Shown here one piece after another: positions 1-14,100 of a stretch of DNA of 64,000 nucleotides. Within the stretch, counting starts at the first letter, position 1. The number at the start of each line of letters is the position of its first letter. The notes under the pieces are model-generated. The model saw nothing but the letters and a program-made list of their open reading frames with translations. It was not told where the DNA came from and searched no databases. The translations under genes were made by a program, and so were the position numbers. This DNA is from Seriola aureovittata (lineage: Eukaryota > Chordata > Actinopteri > Carangiformes > Carangidae): positions 21,088,501-21,152,500 of the forward strand of contig NC_079373.1 in NCBI RefSeq assembly GCF_021018895.1. Reading direction: 5' to 3'.

Positions 1-50
1 CACTGTCACTGGTTTCCACTTTCCTCAGGCTGTAGGCAGGGAGCTGGGAA

Positions 51-75
51 GTGTGTGTGTGTGTGTGTGTGTGAG
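51..75. repeat. (GT)n microsatellite
   Basis: A run of GT dinucleotides followed by an imperfect GAGT/GGGT-rich stretch up to about 118. It lies in the non-coding region left of cecr2 exon 2. Confidence 0.9.
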
Positions 76-3000
76 TGAGTAAGCTGGGTGGGTGAGAGTG
101 AGCTGGGTGGGTGAGATGGAGAGGAAAGAAAGAATGATTGGGAGGCAAGGGGAAAGATGGGAAGTGGAGAAAAGTGTCCTTAAAATGGAAAGTGAGGAAG
201 CGAAAGGACATTAGTAGAGCGAGAGGGTGATCTCCAGGAAGGAGGCCCAGGGTCAACATGGCTGTCCCCCTTGCCTGGCTTTTTGTCTCTGTGGCGTATG
301 CTTGATTTCTTGGCTATGTATCTGTGAAATGATGCCTGAAATCCCACAGCCAGCAGACACTTCAGGCCTCTGTTGCTAGATCCTCAACGATATGCGTTTG
401 AGCGTTTATTGCCAGACGTTTTCATGCCAAGGACCTTTGTCCCTGTCATCTTTCCACTCCATGCTCTGCTGGCAACCTTTTTGGCACATCGTCATGCATT
501 TATTCCATGTATCTTCATCAACTGCTTGTCATCATCTATATTGTGGGAGCTCCTCTTTGGAGATGTTCATTATTAAAGTGGCGATGAGCTAAGACAAGTG
601 CAAAATTTATAAGCCTTCAAGCTGAACCTGTGGCTTGTATTTCATTTTAGTGTAGATGTTGGTGTGAAAGCCCCCTTAATTGAATCGTATGACTGTGGCA
701 TACACATTGTTCAGTTTATACTTTTAATTTGATAACAGGAAAAACAGAAATTACACAGTGGCTACACAGTGCTGTGCTAACAAAGCCAGCAAGCAGTCTT
801 GAGAGTGCTTGTCCCATACAGGATTACAGTAATGGATTCTGTTAAGGGGAGCCATCATTGTGTGGATCAAAAAACAAAGAGAAATTTTGTGAAACATGTT
901 AAATATCTACTTTTCTGCTTTGCTGTATACTGGAGGGTCTATTTTTGTTTATTCTATGGTTGTTTTTTTTGTCTGTGATGAATATGATCATATATTCAAC
1001 AGTTTCCGTTGCAGAAATCTTAAACTGGGGTCTAGGTTTGACCTTAAATTTGAAAGTCATGGGCCATTTGGGTTACAGCAGCTGTTCTTTTTACATCAGG
1101 TCTGGTTTAAGTCATGTCCCAGAAGACATGAAGTCACAAAAGACAATTTGTGCGGGGGGTCTTTGCCACCCTGGTGTGAGAAGGACCTGCTGTTCCCACA
1201 TGCTGCAGCTGAGCAAATTCCATCTGTATTAAACGTACTTGGTATTTATAAGACATCTTGCTGATCATGTCACTCAGATCAATGACATTTCAGCAGTGTT
1301 TGTCATCAGCACTAGTGCATGAACAATTGATCGTGAGAATGAATATGCTGCCATTAATTGACCACAACTATAAAGGACCCACATAAATTGATTATTTACA
1401 TCTTTATCCCCTCCTGGTTGCCACTGGTTGATGGAACTTGTTGTCCCATGTTGGGATCACTAACACTTCATTTTGTTATATTGTTGTTGTATATTATTAT
1501 TGTGTGTGAGTGTTATATTGCTCATGATTGCCTCAGGCAAAGAACTCAACCATTAAAGTATGTTTTTTTTTTTTTCCATCGCTTGTTATTCTTCTTTAGC
1601 GCCTGCTACAAAGCCGTAGTAAGCAGACACTAGTTTTTAGAAGAAAATTGGCTTCTGTCTCCATTTCTGCTGTTTCATTCTGGGCAGTAAATCATTTCTC
1701 TCTGTCTAACCATTGTCTGTATGGGATTCAGTTTTAAAAGCCACTTTTAGATTTTTATGTATCCCTTTATTCTTATTCCCATGTTGTTTTGATGAAGTTA
1801 AAGTTGTGGTTAGACTTTTCCAAATATCTCCTGAACCTTTAAAGTCCTCACACACCCATGGTCCACCCACACAGGTATTTTCACTTATGTTGCCCAACTA
1901 GACCTCTTGTCAGGGCTGTGTGGGCGCGTACAGGCTGTACTTGACTGGCAGCTTGCTCATTCTCCTTTTTGTTGTAGTGTGGGACAGTTTACACCATTAT
2001 CATTGTAGTTAGTTCATAGAGTTGGTTTCATGACATAATTCCCCATAAAGATGCACCGAACGTCAACCTGACAAGATGTCTGATGAGCCAGAGGGGCTGA
2101 AAACACCTGTTTGGGTTTGCAGAGCCTTTAAGATCTAAGTAAACATTTATTCTTGTTTCTGCTTCTGTTGAGTGATTGTGTAATATCCTCTCACTTGTCA
2201 TTACCTGTCAAACTACAACCCAGCATGTCCAAGGGTTAACCTCTCTGTCTACCTCTCCCCCAGCCCCATCCTTATTGACATCACTTGTCCCAGTACCCTA
2301 TACCCATTAGCAGTCCCTATACCCCATCCCTTTCTCTAGCCCCAGCAGTCTCCCTATCCCTGAGCCTCAGCCCCTGGCATCACCATGACTAAACCCCAGA
2401 TGGTGGTTCTTTCTTTCCCTTCCCCCTGGAGGGTGGAGGCTCTTCACTCTGACTGGGTGCTAGCTGCTGCTGCTGCTGCAGCCCTTCTGGGGAGGGGGCT
2501 GCTATTTTTTTTTGTAAAACCCCCAGTGTGATTGTAAAAGAAGATTTAGTCCTATTAGATCTGGTAAATAAGCAAGAGCAGGCTGCCTGTGAGCACGTCC
2601 TTGTTTCTGTTGTCTACAAAGCAAATGGATTAACAAGGGGAATAGGATCAAGGCTTAAGTGTTGCTCCATCATGGCCCAACTTCAGACAGGCACACACTC
2701 CTGCCGATTCTCAGTTTTTGGAATATAACTGCAGATAGCCCTCACTTAATATATGTTGCACGTCTGGCCTCAATTAGGGGGCTTTGATGTGAGGGCCAAG
2801 GTTGGTTGTGGTGAAGATGTGTGGCAGCATATCATCATTAGTGATTTTTCTTAACAATTGAACAGGTCTTTGCTGTGATATCTGCGCAATCATCATCAGG
2901 GATCAGTAGTTGGTGACTGAAAGCACAGAAAACATGTTTACCTTTGACCTTGGCCTGCTTTACCTTCATTGTCAATCCCAGGGCGAAGATTGGAGTTCCC

Positions 3001-4008
3001 CCTGACAGCAACAATGATCCATTCTCATCCCAGATCTGCACTGCTCATTCATCCCTCGCATCCCTTCCCTTTCTTTTTCTTCTGTCCCACCCACTGACAC
3101 ATCCCCAGCTCAGCCCTTCTTACAGCCTCACAGACACCAACCTCTGACACTTTCCTTTCCAGTAAAGGCTACACATAAAGCCTTCAAAACTTTTTCACAC
3201 TTGGTGAATACCCCTCCAAGATCAAGAACCTTTTTTGCGTGTCTTTTTTAATACCCTCCCTTGCATGCACTATGAGGGGAGCTTTGTAAGAGGCTGCTGC
3301 CCCTCCCCCAATTGTGATTGACAAGTGAGAGCAGCAGTACATGCATCAGATGGTTTCACATGGGGAGTGTGTGCACAGAGGGGGAGGTGGAGGGGGCACA
3401 TACACTGGGGTTTGTTTCAGCCAGCTCCATTGTTGCAGCTCCCCATGGTTCCCTCTCTCTGTCTCCAGTCTGGGGCGGCATCCCTCCACTGTTGCTTTCT
3501 CACTCTGTGTCTTTGCAGCTTATTATGAAGCAGAGATGTGGAGAGTGAGACAACCCAAGTGATGACAACTTCACCAAACCGGGTTTCATCCAGTGGGAGC
3601 CCTGGAAAGCTTACTGGTTAATATGTTCAGCCTGCAAAGAAACAAGGTTTCTGTTGTGTTGGTGTGTGTCTGTGTCTGCGTGATTCAACATTACAGTAAG
3701 AGGAGGCAAATACAGAAAGAGATCTATTCTGGAACTTGCCGCTGTTTGTTCCTATTGAAAACAGAGAGTAGTCACAGAAAGTACAATGTAAAGAGGGCTG
3801 GAGCACTGAGATGTTGAAAATTTTTAGAGCAATGCTGACTAGAGATCGGTTTGAGAGTTGGAGCAAGGGGATGCAGAGGAGGCACACCCTTTGTGAATAC
3901 ATGGATTGCAGGAGACCAGGAGCTGAAATTAAGATTTCTGGATGGCACACTTAGTGTTCTCAAACCCAACATATCTTGTTTCACTGTTTGTTGTCAAAAC
4001 ATTAACTT

Positions 4009-4095
4009 TCTATCCATTCATCCATTAATTTTCTGTCGCTCAGCAGGAGTCGGGTCACAGTGGCAGCAGGATAAGCAGAGTAATATTAACGAATG
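4009..4095 (+). repeat. Degraded teleost interspersed repeat fragment
   Basis: The stretch contains a CCATTCATCCATTAA head, then TCTGTCGCTCAGCAGG, GTCGGGTCACAGTGGCAGC and AGGATAAGCAGAG. I recall this pattern (a gate of CCATCCATT, GTCGGGTCGCGGTGGCAGC, TAAGCAGAGTA) from many copies in spiny-rayed fish genomes. The family name is not known to me; a masking search would settle it. Confidence 0.5.
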
Positions 4096-7000
4096 CTAAA
4101 ATATGTAGGCTGTTCCTCGACTGCTGTTTTTCCTATCAGACGCCATAATGGGTATTCAGATCAAAAGCAAGGTGTGGGCATATTGTTGCTCTTACCAGCG
4201 ACATGATGAGATACAATGCAGGAAAGCCGGTTTTAGTAATAAATCCATCTGAATCATATGTCAAACCACAAGTTATCAATTGGACAGTCAGATTATCTTT
4301 CATTCTGACAATTCCCAGGTAAAGGCATCGATGTTACAAAATACTCTTACACATATTTGATGAGCCAACGCAGCACCTTGCCAGATAATGCTGCGTTGCG
4401 TTCCAGCTTAAGCTGAGCCCGGTTCATCTTTTTTGCCCGGTGACCCTGCTTTTTTTTTTTTTTTTTTTTTGCTGGAGCCCTCTGCATTGGCACCCCTGTT
4501 ACATCATGGAGTGGCCTCATTCAGATGAATTAGGGGGCTGGGTTTTTCACAGTGGTCGGCCTGAATGTGGCCAAAGCGCCTTGGGAGCTTTGCGCTGTTG
4601 TTTGGGAATGTCAGGACCTTGACACGCTAGGCTGACTTCAAAGAAATAGAGCCAACAAGACTCAATGCTGTGTCACCACACGTCTTCTGGTAAATGTTGC
4701 ATTTAAACGCCGTGCAATAATATAGCCAATGGCCAGCTGGCTGTAGACATGCTCAGAATGCAATTTGAAAACATGTCTGCTTAAATACATGAATGCAACT
4801 AACATTGTTAAGTTTCGCTTCAAGCTGCATAGAAGTCACTGATTGAGTAGGCCAAACAACTAGTCAAACAGCTCACACTCTCCGTCTTCATCTGATGCCA
4901 ATTAAGCACTCTGAAAAAAATATTACTCACTAGTGCACCTTTTCTCATTTGCACAACCAGCTATGTTTTTGGACTGCTTTCCAATTCAGGTGTTAAACCA
5001 ATATGTCACAGTCTTTGCCGCTCAGCATTGTCTCCAAAGTTTCATATCCATTTTGGAAAGTGATACGCTTCTGTTCTCAGTATTCTACTTGATATGTATT
5101 ATGTAAAGGCTACTGTTGTTTGACTGTTCTTCCTCTCCTGTGAAGTAGCATTTCCTCCTCATGTATCTGTTTTTACCTCCCCAAGGCTGCAAGTCATCCA
5201 CATCATGTTTCTCCTTTTTTAAGACTCCACAACCACACTGGTCAAGGACCGGATTTTTTCTTCTCCTCAGGGCCAGCAGGCTGAATAACTATGTGTTTGT
5301 GTGTGTATGTGCACATAGATACTGGTGCATATTTATGTACTCAGACAATGGGACCACTGGGATGTCAGCTGAAGCAGGAAGCTCCATTTTATATGAGGAA
5401 GTTGATGATGTGGCTTCCTCAGAGCTGGCATTGAAAGCATGAGATGAGCTTCTGCAGTGGGGGGCCTCCCATCTCCTGTGCTTAATGATCCTCACCCACA
5501 TAGCCAGAGAGCCAGGCCAAGGCAAAGAGAGCTTGGGTCCGGAAGGATCTGTCCACCGTCCATCTATTCACTGCAGCTCAGCCACCTGTCCCACCTGGCC
5601 CTGACATTGACACTGTAATAAAACTCAGCTGAAAGTTGAAACTGACATTACAGCTGTATAGTCAATGAGCTATATTTAGTGTTTGTTACTGTTCCCACAT
5701 GGTGTGGTGGCTCATTTAGAACAACCTGTAGTCATTCTTCCTCTTCGCATGTTTTCATAAGCAAATGGTGTCCTTCGCCTGGAGGATCTAATTGTTATAA
5801 TGCGTCAAAATGCTGGTTGTGGCAGATGTGGAGGACGTGACTCTTCACTCTGGCTCAAACAGACATTGTAAATCAGGAATGACTATACAGGCAAATCAGC
5901 CAACAGGTTCTTGTTTTGATGCAGTCAGTCAGATATATCTGGCAGTAACTCAAAGATGCTGATGCTTTCCTCTGATGATCAGATGAACAGTACATCCTGA
6001 GGATGCGAGGGCGTTTTCCTGTGGTGTTATGGCTGTGTATGCATGTTTGTCATGTGGCAGGAGGTGGTTACGTGTGGGGGTGGAGGGTGTTGTCAGATGA
6101 TGGCTCCTGGAGGAACCATGTGTTAGCTGAAAGTGGGAGGGGAGTGGGGGAGGAAGAAATAAAGAAAGAAGCAAAGGAGAGGAAGAGAGGAGCCTTTACA
6201 CAACAAACAGGCCTCCCTTCCCCCTCCAGCTATATGTGCATACGTCCTCCAACTGTTGGTGATATAGACCCCGGAGGAGCTGTTAACAGCAGTGGCATGG
6301 AAAGTGTTTGCTGTGAGGGCAGCCAGAGGCCAACCCCCTGATACTGCAGGCCCTGTGGATCTGCCACAGCCTTGGAGCTGCTGCACTGCTTATCACAAGC
6401 CTTTCTCTCTCTCTTGCAGCTTGCATGGGCCAGACACAAATACACACATTTTATTTCTGCTTTCTTTCTCTCTCTCTCTGCAGATATGGTTTGTGACACA
6501 TGATGGGGCCTTATTGTCCACTGAGAAAAACACATTTCGCTTTTATCTGCAAATGCAGATGGTCTGCTCTGCCTGTGAGCCTGCTGGCTGTCTGAGTTTT
6601 TTTAAATATCAGTTTAGCCTTGATGTTTCATTTCTTTTAAAAAGTCAGACTCTTTTCTCCTCTCACTTGATCCATGTCTTACGTCTCGTTAACATTTATC
6701 ATACCTGGTGGTTAGTCCTTCCATGTGATGCTCATCTTTAGCTTGGTATTTTAAACCCTGCATGCATGATGTGGTTTTACTGAATGCAAGTTTGAGGATA
6801 TTAGAGGCAGACTGCCACTTACATTATCAAGTTCTTTTGACAGCTTCCAGCCTACTTGACTTTGACAAACTGCACACGTGTGCTTTGGTTCTTTAACATT
6901 TACCATCATGAAGTCACATAATGGTGCTGCTTTTAACTGTCATGCTTTCTTTTGTTTTTGCCATCCACAATATAATACTAGACTGTCATTTGGAGATCTA

Positions 7001-7386
7001 TTTTACATTGTAACATTTCGAGCTTGATGTAGCTTGAGTGCTATAAGAAACTTAAAAAGATGCCTTTTGAAATTTCTATCTTCATCTGGTTGGGCTCAGA
7101 TATATATATTTTTTTTTTTACACCAATAACAGAACCTTGTCTTACTAAAGCCCCATCATGTAATATGCAAAAGGTGTGTTTAATACATGCAGACTTTGCT
7201 TGAGTTTATACAACAATTTGCTGGTAGGATGGCTGGTTCATGTGTAAGTAGGGAGGCAAAAAATGATGCCAGTAGTAGTTGGTAAAATATGACTGTCCAT
7301 CACATAACATAACTTAAATTCCATACTGGCAGGTTTTGTAGTATTACATACATTAGTGGTACAGACATGAACAAATGTTTAATGGT

Positions 7387-7388
<2 letters not shown>

Positions 7389-7435
<47 letters not shown>
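7389..7435. repeat. (TG)n microsatellite
   Basis: An almost pure TG tract of about 47 bp in the non-coding region left of cecr2 exon 2. It creates an artificial histidine/threonine-repeat open frame on the minus strand. Confidence 0.95.
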
Positions 7436-7436
<1 letters not shown>

Positions 7437-10400
7437 CGTTCCTCACACATTCAGTAAAGCTACCTTTATTGAAAAAATTCATGTATTTTATTCTGTTATG
7501 GTTAGTGAAGGTACATAATGTGTGACAAGGCCTTCTGACAAGTGGCATGCTGTTTTGACACCACAGGTGTTGCTTCTCGCACTGTTTGTCGTTCTGTTGA
7601 CTAAATATGAGACAGTAGCTGAAAGATTTCAAGTTGTTTTCAGTATTTTCAAATATGTCGAGGCTAAATGCTGCTTTATATTTTTTCCACCTTGCAAATG
7701 AATCATTTTTGGAAGAAATGCTGCAGATCACATTCTCCTTTTTGCTATGAAGAGTCTGCAGTGTCCTCAGCTACAGTGGAGCTGACAACTGGCGTGAGTA
7801 AGGACAATGTGTGTGGGGAGAAGAGAGATAAGGAAGAAGGAGAGAGGAAAAGAATGGGGTGGAGAGAGGGTGTTGTCAGGGGAATAATAGAATGCCTCAG
7901 AGGCCCTTGTAGACACTGGGCAGCAGGACAGGGGGAAAAATGGTGTGGAAGAGAGGAATAAGAGGTTAAGCCAGTGAGAGAAGCAGAGGGAGAAACAGCA
8001 GGGTGAGAGAAGTGGCAAATAGCTTCGGGGTGAACTGCTGATCTCAAGTCAGGCCTACAGAGGGGTTGTGGTGATGACACACCTTTTGACTAAGCCTTGA
8101 CTCACCCTCCAATCTTTGTCTCAGTGTGTGAATATGAATAGCCAGTTTTGTTCACAGCAGAAGCTTAGTGATAAATCTGACAGTTTGGCTCTATGATTTC
8201 TACTCTTTGTAGCTTATCACTTATCCAGCTCTCTTATCTTGGAGTCCCATTGATCATTAATGTGAAGCAGCTAAGGCAGTGCAATGTGCTCATTCTGTTG
8301 AAACGTGTATGAGTGAATGTTGGGGAAAAGTGTGTGTTTTTCTCTGTTGTTGACTGTGTTTGTCAAAGGTCGTGAGTTGTGTCCTTGTAGTGTGTTAGTT
8401 TGGTCACTGCTTTTTGTGTGTGGGGTTATCGCTGGGAAAGGTTGCCACAGGACATATTCAGCTGCACGTGTGTCCCTCGCAGCCCTTCATCAAGCTGAGT
8501 GTTTGTTAGCACCAGAAGGATTGGCCGGCTGGATGGATGGCTGAAGAAAGGGCACGGACACCACATTAATTCCCCCCTTCCCTCTGCCATCTGAGATGCT
8601 GCGTGGCACTTCAAAGGTGGAGCAGGGTGGTGTTAATCCAGGGGCTGTAACAAGCTCTCCACTCTGCCGTGCTGCACTCAACTCTCCACTCTTCCCCCAG
8701 CTGTGGCCCCCAGCTTTTTCGAAGTGTGATCAAAGTGCAGTTTGTGTCTGATGGATGTGCTCACTCTGGCCCAGAGGCTGCCTGACAGGGGACCAGGAAG
8801 TGGAAGGGAGCATGACACAAGATCTCTTGCCATCCTGTACACATGCTCCTGTACGCACAGAGATAGACATACCTTCTTTCTATCCTTTAATGATCAGAGC
8901 TTATGATTATGACAGAGCTTTGCAGCTGAATAACATACGTACATGTGAACAAGTCATGACACATGTGCTAGCTTAAGCAACTGTTTAAACCAGTGCAGTG
9001 CTCTTTGCTCTTAAAGCTCTGCCTCCTTTGTCTTAGGCTGGATGTACATTGTACATAATTGAATTGTCAAGATTTGAGGGAAAAGCTCTACAATAGCAGT
9101 GTCTTAAGAAGCACTGTTACTCTTGTGGTGTGAGATGTAGATTTTCCACACTTGGCAGTATATGCAATAGCAATGCTGCAGCAATAGTATGAATCTAATT
9201 CTGTGGTATTTAAAACTGAACTGAAAACCTGGCCGCTGAATCACAAGCATGCCCAAATTCTGTTTCTTTGTGTTTATGTTCTTTTTCTGTGAACGTATGA
9301 CTGCACAAATCTGTCATCTGGTTGCTGTGCTTGTGTTTGACAGGACATGACTGGAAATGGATCCTTCTTTCATTTTTTTGTGATGCAGGTTGGCAGTCAA
9401 TATAAGGGATGCATTCACTGCCTACAAGGTTTAACTGTCTTCAAAGCCCTTGTCATTGTGGATGTAAATTGTAATGTTGCTTGAATTGTCTTGTCATTAT
9501 GTGCTTGCATCATTGCCATGGTAATACGGGAAGTAAGGTTGGTAAATATCTTGCTACCATAACACTTTAAATACCATTTGGTGTGCTCCTGGTCTTACTT
9601 TCACATGCACACACCAGTCCCATAACCTCAGGACCTCCTGTCAAAGTCTTGTTGTTGAATTATTCTGAGATCCATTGCAGTCTGTCTTGTTTGCCGATTG
9701 TCAGCACGTTGATATGTAGGCTTTTAAATTGGTCATTAGAATGTGCTCATAAAACTTAATGAACTGTTCTTCCTTTGAGTCATGAGACTTGGCGGATTTT
9801 TATCTGTTGCCATCAAACTCGTTATGGTGGTATGTTTCTATAGTAGCTTGAGTCAGGAGCCAGAAGCAAGCTGCCCTGAGTGTTTCCCTCGTGCTTTTCT
9901 TTTCTAATCTAATCTCAAGCAGAAACATTCATCTTATCCTGTTTTTCAACTTCTCTCCCAACCTCCTTTCTGCCCCTCCCCTCCTCCCCTTCTGTTTTTC
10001 ATCGCACTGACTTGTTGGCTCCTGGCTTCCGTCGTCCTCCATGGCCGGGAGGTGTGTACGCTGACCTTTGGTGACCTCTGAGCTCACCCAGGTTCTTCAA
10101 TAGATGCAGATAGTGGAGAGGAGAGAATTATTAAACGTGCCTCTGCATCCTTGAGATAATTTTTGACCACTTTTTTTTGTTCTTCTTGAAGCTGGGAGGA
10201 GAGTATACCATGCAGACTAGAGTTTGTTGTTAGTTAGAGAGCGGTCACTAAGAGGGGTGAGGAGTGGTCAGCTGCAAGCAGCCATGTTCCTCTTTTGAAG
10301 AGCGACTGGTCAGGCTTCAGCCTGAAGGGGCTGCTTTGCATCCCGCAAAAGGGGCCTTTAAGTGAAATGGACACTTGGCTGATGGAGCACTTTGCATTAG

Positions 10401-11135
10401 CATTTCTGCCCTCTCAGCCTCCTGTTCCCTCTCTCTCCCCCTCCTGTTCTACTCCAGAGCCTTTGGGTGGGTATCATTGGAGAGAGCAGTGCATGCTGGG
10501 AAGCTTTGCGGGGTTGGTCAGCAGAGGAGAGGAGGGGGCATGGCTGTGTTGTAGCTCCAGGCCCCTGCTGCCTGCCATCTCTCCTTGGTGCTTTCAGGTC
10601 TTTTAGAGTTTGCTCGGCTGGTTACTGCCGCTTCATAAAACCTCAATGGCTGAAACACAATGCCAGGCAGGAAAGGGGTCATGGCTGAACTTGAACCTCA
10701 GCTCCAGCCAAACAACCACTGGCAAACCAAGAAGCCCTAATCAGACAAGTTGCAAATTCCAACCATCCCTCCTGCTGTCTGCCTCTGTCAGATTACCTCA
10801 CACTGATACCAACACTCTTAAACATGTATGCTGAGGCCTTACTAATATAATGTCTTACTCTTTTGATGCATAAACTCACAGCTGATATATTGGCTTTTCT
10901 TTTCATATATAATGACTAACAATGGTTTGATATGTCGAATATCACCTAATGGTCATAATGCGTTTGTGTTTTTAAAGTTAGTTGAGTTATCCTTTGAAAC
11001 TGCTCTGGTTCCATCATTGTGCAACATGTAGTAACTTTGTACCTTTTGTACCAATATCTCTGGTCTGTTAAATGAAAGTACGTTGTAGGTGAAAGTACGT
11101 GCGTTGACCCTAGTTTCTCCTTTTGTTGTGCCCAG

Positions 11136-14100
11136 GAGTTGGAGAAAGCCCTGTCAGAGCAGGACTTGGACTTTCTCGGGGACCTTATTGCCTGTCTGTT
11201 GCAGGGATGCTACCAGCGCACCGACATCACGTAAGTATCTGCTATATTGGCAAAGTCTGTCGAATCTAATGTCAATATATTCACTGCAATAAGGTCCCTC
11301 TGTGTTTTGGTATCCCCAACAGTTACAGTAGGTTTTGAGTCAAATACAGTAGGACATGAGTTAAGTGTTTTTTGTTCTTCCATCATGGCTGGGATGTGTT
11401 ACTTGAGTTTTGGCACCAATATGAAAACAATACTTTTTAAACAGCTCACTTAAAGAAATATAAACATGTTTTTCTAAACAAATCATTTTTCATTTACAAA
11501 AGAAGGCAAACTTTTAGATGTTGGTTCAACATACAGCCATAAAACTACATAACGTTGCCTAAATAAAATTGTTTTAAATTGGAAATGTTGCAAGTTTAAG
11601 AAGGTATGTAGCCAAATACAAGTAAACACAATAGTAAAACTGATCAGTTAGTCGATGCCAGCGCTGGTTACTGGACAGTTTTGGAAACCGTACCTCGTTA
11701 AAAGTGCTCTCACAAAAGAATGAATTTGACAAGAAAGTTTAATGGTTACCAGTGAATCATGAGGGAGAACAAGCAGCGATAAATTGTACAAGGTTTAGTT
11801 TAAGGTCATTAAATAGAAGGATGTGTGTCATACACCTTAAACCAGTTCTAAACCTGCTCTGACTTGTATTGTTGAATTATGTGCAACAGACCCAGATCTA
11901 GGTCTTAATCCTGCCAGAACTAGTACAGTATGTGAAAACATTACCTGCAAGTTTTTTTTTTTTTTTTGATAAAACATCAGCGACACAGTGGAAAAGATTC
12001 AAGGAACATTTTTTTTTCATTTTTATTTGGAGCTGCCAAAATAAAAGTCTTTCCATTGACAAAATTAGTCAGAGAATGCACAAGCTGTCATAGGATGTGT
12101 GTGTGTCACTGGCATTATGACTTGCTGAGGAGTCAGAATTTACTCACCATACGATGAGTTAAAGGCTGTGGTGAAATCATGCTCTACTATTGCAGTGATG
12201 AATGAGAACAGCATACCCACTGAAACCTTTATCTTTCCTGTGACCAAGTGATGGGAGAAAGTGAGTATGTAGCAGAGCTTGTTATTCAAATCCACAAATG
12301 TGCTTTATCTCTAACGGGGCTTTCCCCTGTGTGTACACCTCCTGCTCTAGCACATCATTAGAAAGTAGCATACTGGTACCAGTGAACTTATAAGCAGAGA
12401 GGCAGGAGTGATCCAGTTTTTCCATCCAGGCAGCCTGTAACAGGAGGACAACCTGCTTTATTGGACTGGACAGGCGCTGGCATCCTGGGGGCGGCTGCTC
12501 AGCACTGGCCTTTCACAGAGCTGCCCTTTTCATCCGCACGCGTTAAACGCTCTGCCGGAGCGGGGGAAAGGAGGGAGGGAGGATGTCGGAGAGAACGAGG
12601 GATAGAAAGGAGGAGAGAGATGGGGTAGTGGGAGGGGGAGGCTGCAGCTGTGTAGAAAGTGCACACTGCTCTTTCAAGATAAGCCATATTTTCTGTCCCA
12701 CTCTCTCTTTGCTTTTGCATAGATGCTCACCCCTGCCCCAAGCTCTTGTTCTGTTAATCTGAGTTGGAAATGAAAGTTTCAGATTAATCGGCTAGACCCA
12801 AACAGGAACCAGCATTTATTCACCAGCTCCCACTCTTAGCAGAGATACAAACCTACTCCCATTCAAAGAAACTAGTCTTTTTCTTCAGCCCCACCTCCAC
12901 AGCCACTGTGGTAGTTTGAACTTTGTTTCTTAAGCTATGTATTACAATGGCACCAGTTGATATTGAAACTTGGTTGGCATTTGCAATTGAATTGGTTGGA
13001 TTTATCCACACTGACAGAATTCAGTGGACCAAAAAAACCTTCTGTCTGGCTTCTTTTTTTATTGTTTGTTCAAATAAACATCATATGACAGTGAGTCATA
13101 GTTCATATATTACTATTTTGCTAATGACATCACGATTTAGTAAGTTTGTAATAATCATTAAAGAGTTAGGTATTTGAAACAGGTCATTATTATTTATATA
13201 GCGCTAAATCATAAAAGAAGTTATTTAGACATAGTCTTGCCTCGGCTGCTCAGCACCTAAAACCTGAGACCCTCACAGATGGTACGACACTAGTCCATTA
13301 CAATTTTCCATAGTAGGAACAAATGAAGGATCTTATGTGGAGAGAACTCTGCAAATTCAGACGAAAACGGAAGAATAAAAACTGACACACACAAGGAAAG
13401 AGACAACCTCAAAAACAAAAACAAAAGATTGTGATCATACAAAAGGTACCTCAACCACAAGAATGTCACTTGCTGCTTCCTCTATAGGTATAGTGCTAGT
13501 CATAGCACTAAGAGAGTATAAAGTTTTTTTTAAAGATTTCAAATGAATTTTCTATACTGCAATGTAAGGCCCAAAATTCTATCGATAATTTTAAGATATT
13601 CTATCTGCTTTTGAAAATGCTCTCTTGTTTAAAATTCTACATTTTTGTGGTCTTGAGAAACACAGCATCTGCCGTTCTCACTTCCTGTCAATCTCTCTCG
13701 CTGTTTCGCTCTGCTCTTTAGCCCCCAGGCATTTAGCAGTTACCTGGATGACATCATCAGCTACAGGTGGGAACTGGAAGAGGGGAAGCCTAACCCACTC
13801 AGAGAGGGGCCCTTTGAGAATCTCCCCCCTCGCACTCAGGTGGAACTGCTGCACCGGCTCTGTGATTACCGTCTGGATGCTGCTGATGTTTTTGACCTGC
13901 TTAAGGTACACCACTCATGATGATCAGCTGAAAGAATCTAGATATATTTGTTTCATGCATGCCATTTATTTATTTATTTTGCGTTACACAGATTTATTTA
14001 TTTTTCGTCACAACTGAACTGAAATTAAAGCATGTAGTTGCAGGCAGTGATACTGGGGTTCAAGGCATTGCACCAACTCTGTTGAGCTTGCATTAGTTAA

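Larger units (their letters stand above)
1..11135 (+). other. Non-coding region, probable first intron of cecr2
   Basis: No convincing exon was found here. The first cecr2 exon in the window begins in phase 0 inside the DDT domain, so an upstream exon must exist; I searched by eye for coding sequence resembling the family's usual N-terminus (an EVPAIAHFC-like stretch) and did not find it, so that exon probably lies left of the window. The stretch holds a few microsatellites, a degraded interspersed repeat near 4010-4095 and GC-rich, low-repeat blocks (about 2390-2700 and 10260-10600) that could be regulatory. Short open frames here lack splice context and known domains. Confidence 0.6.

Noticed and set aside
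896..1264. 122-codon plus-strand frame near the left edge
   Set aside because: Nothing like cecr2 exon 1 or any known domain was seen. It overlaps another frame of similar length, as chance frames do.
6003..6741. Overlapping frames of 112 and 149 codons on the plus strand
   Set aside because: No domain, splice structure or family resemblance; they sit in a region best explained as intron or upstream sequence.
7300..7731. 143-codon minus-strand frame with a long HTHT run
   Set aside because: The run is translation of the (TG)n microsatellite. The rest has no recognisable domain.
13185..13560. Possible interspersed repeat head (TATATAGCGCTAAATCA)
   Set aside because: Only a short segment resembles a fish repeat and the downstream sequence does not continue the match, so I did not annotate it.
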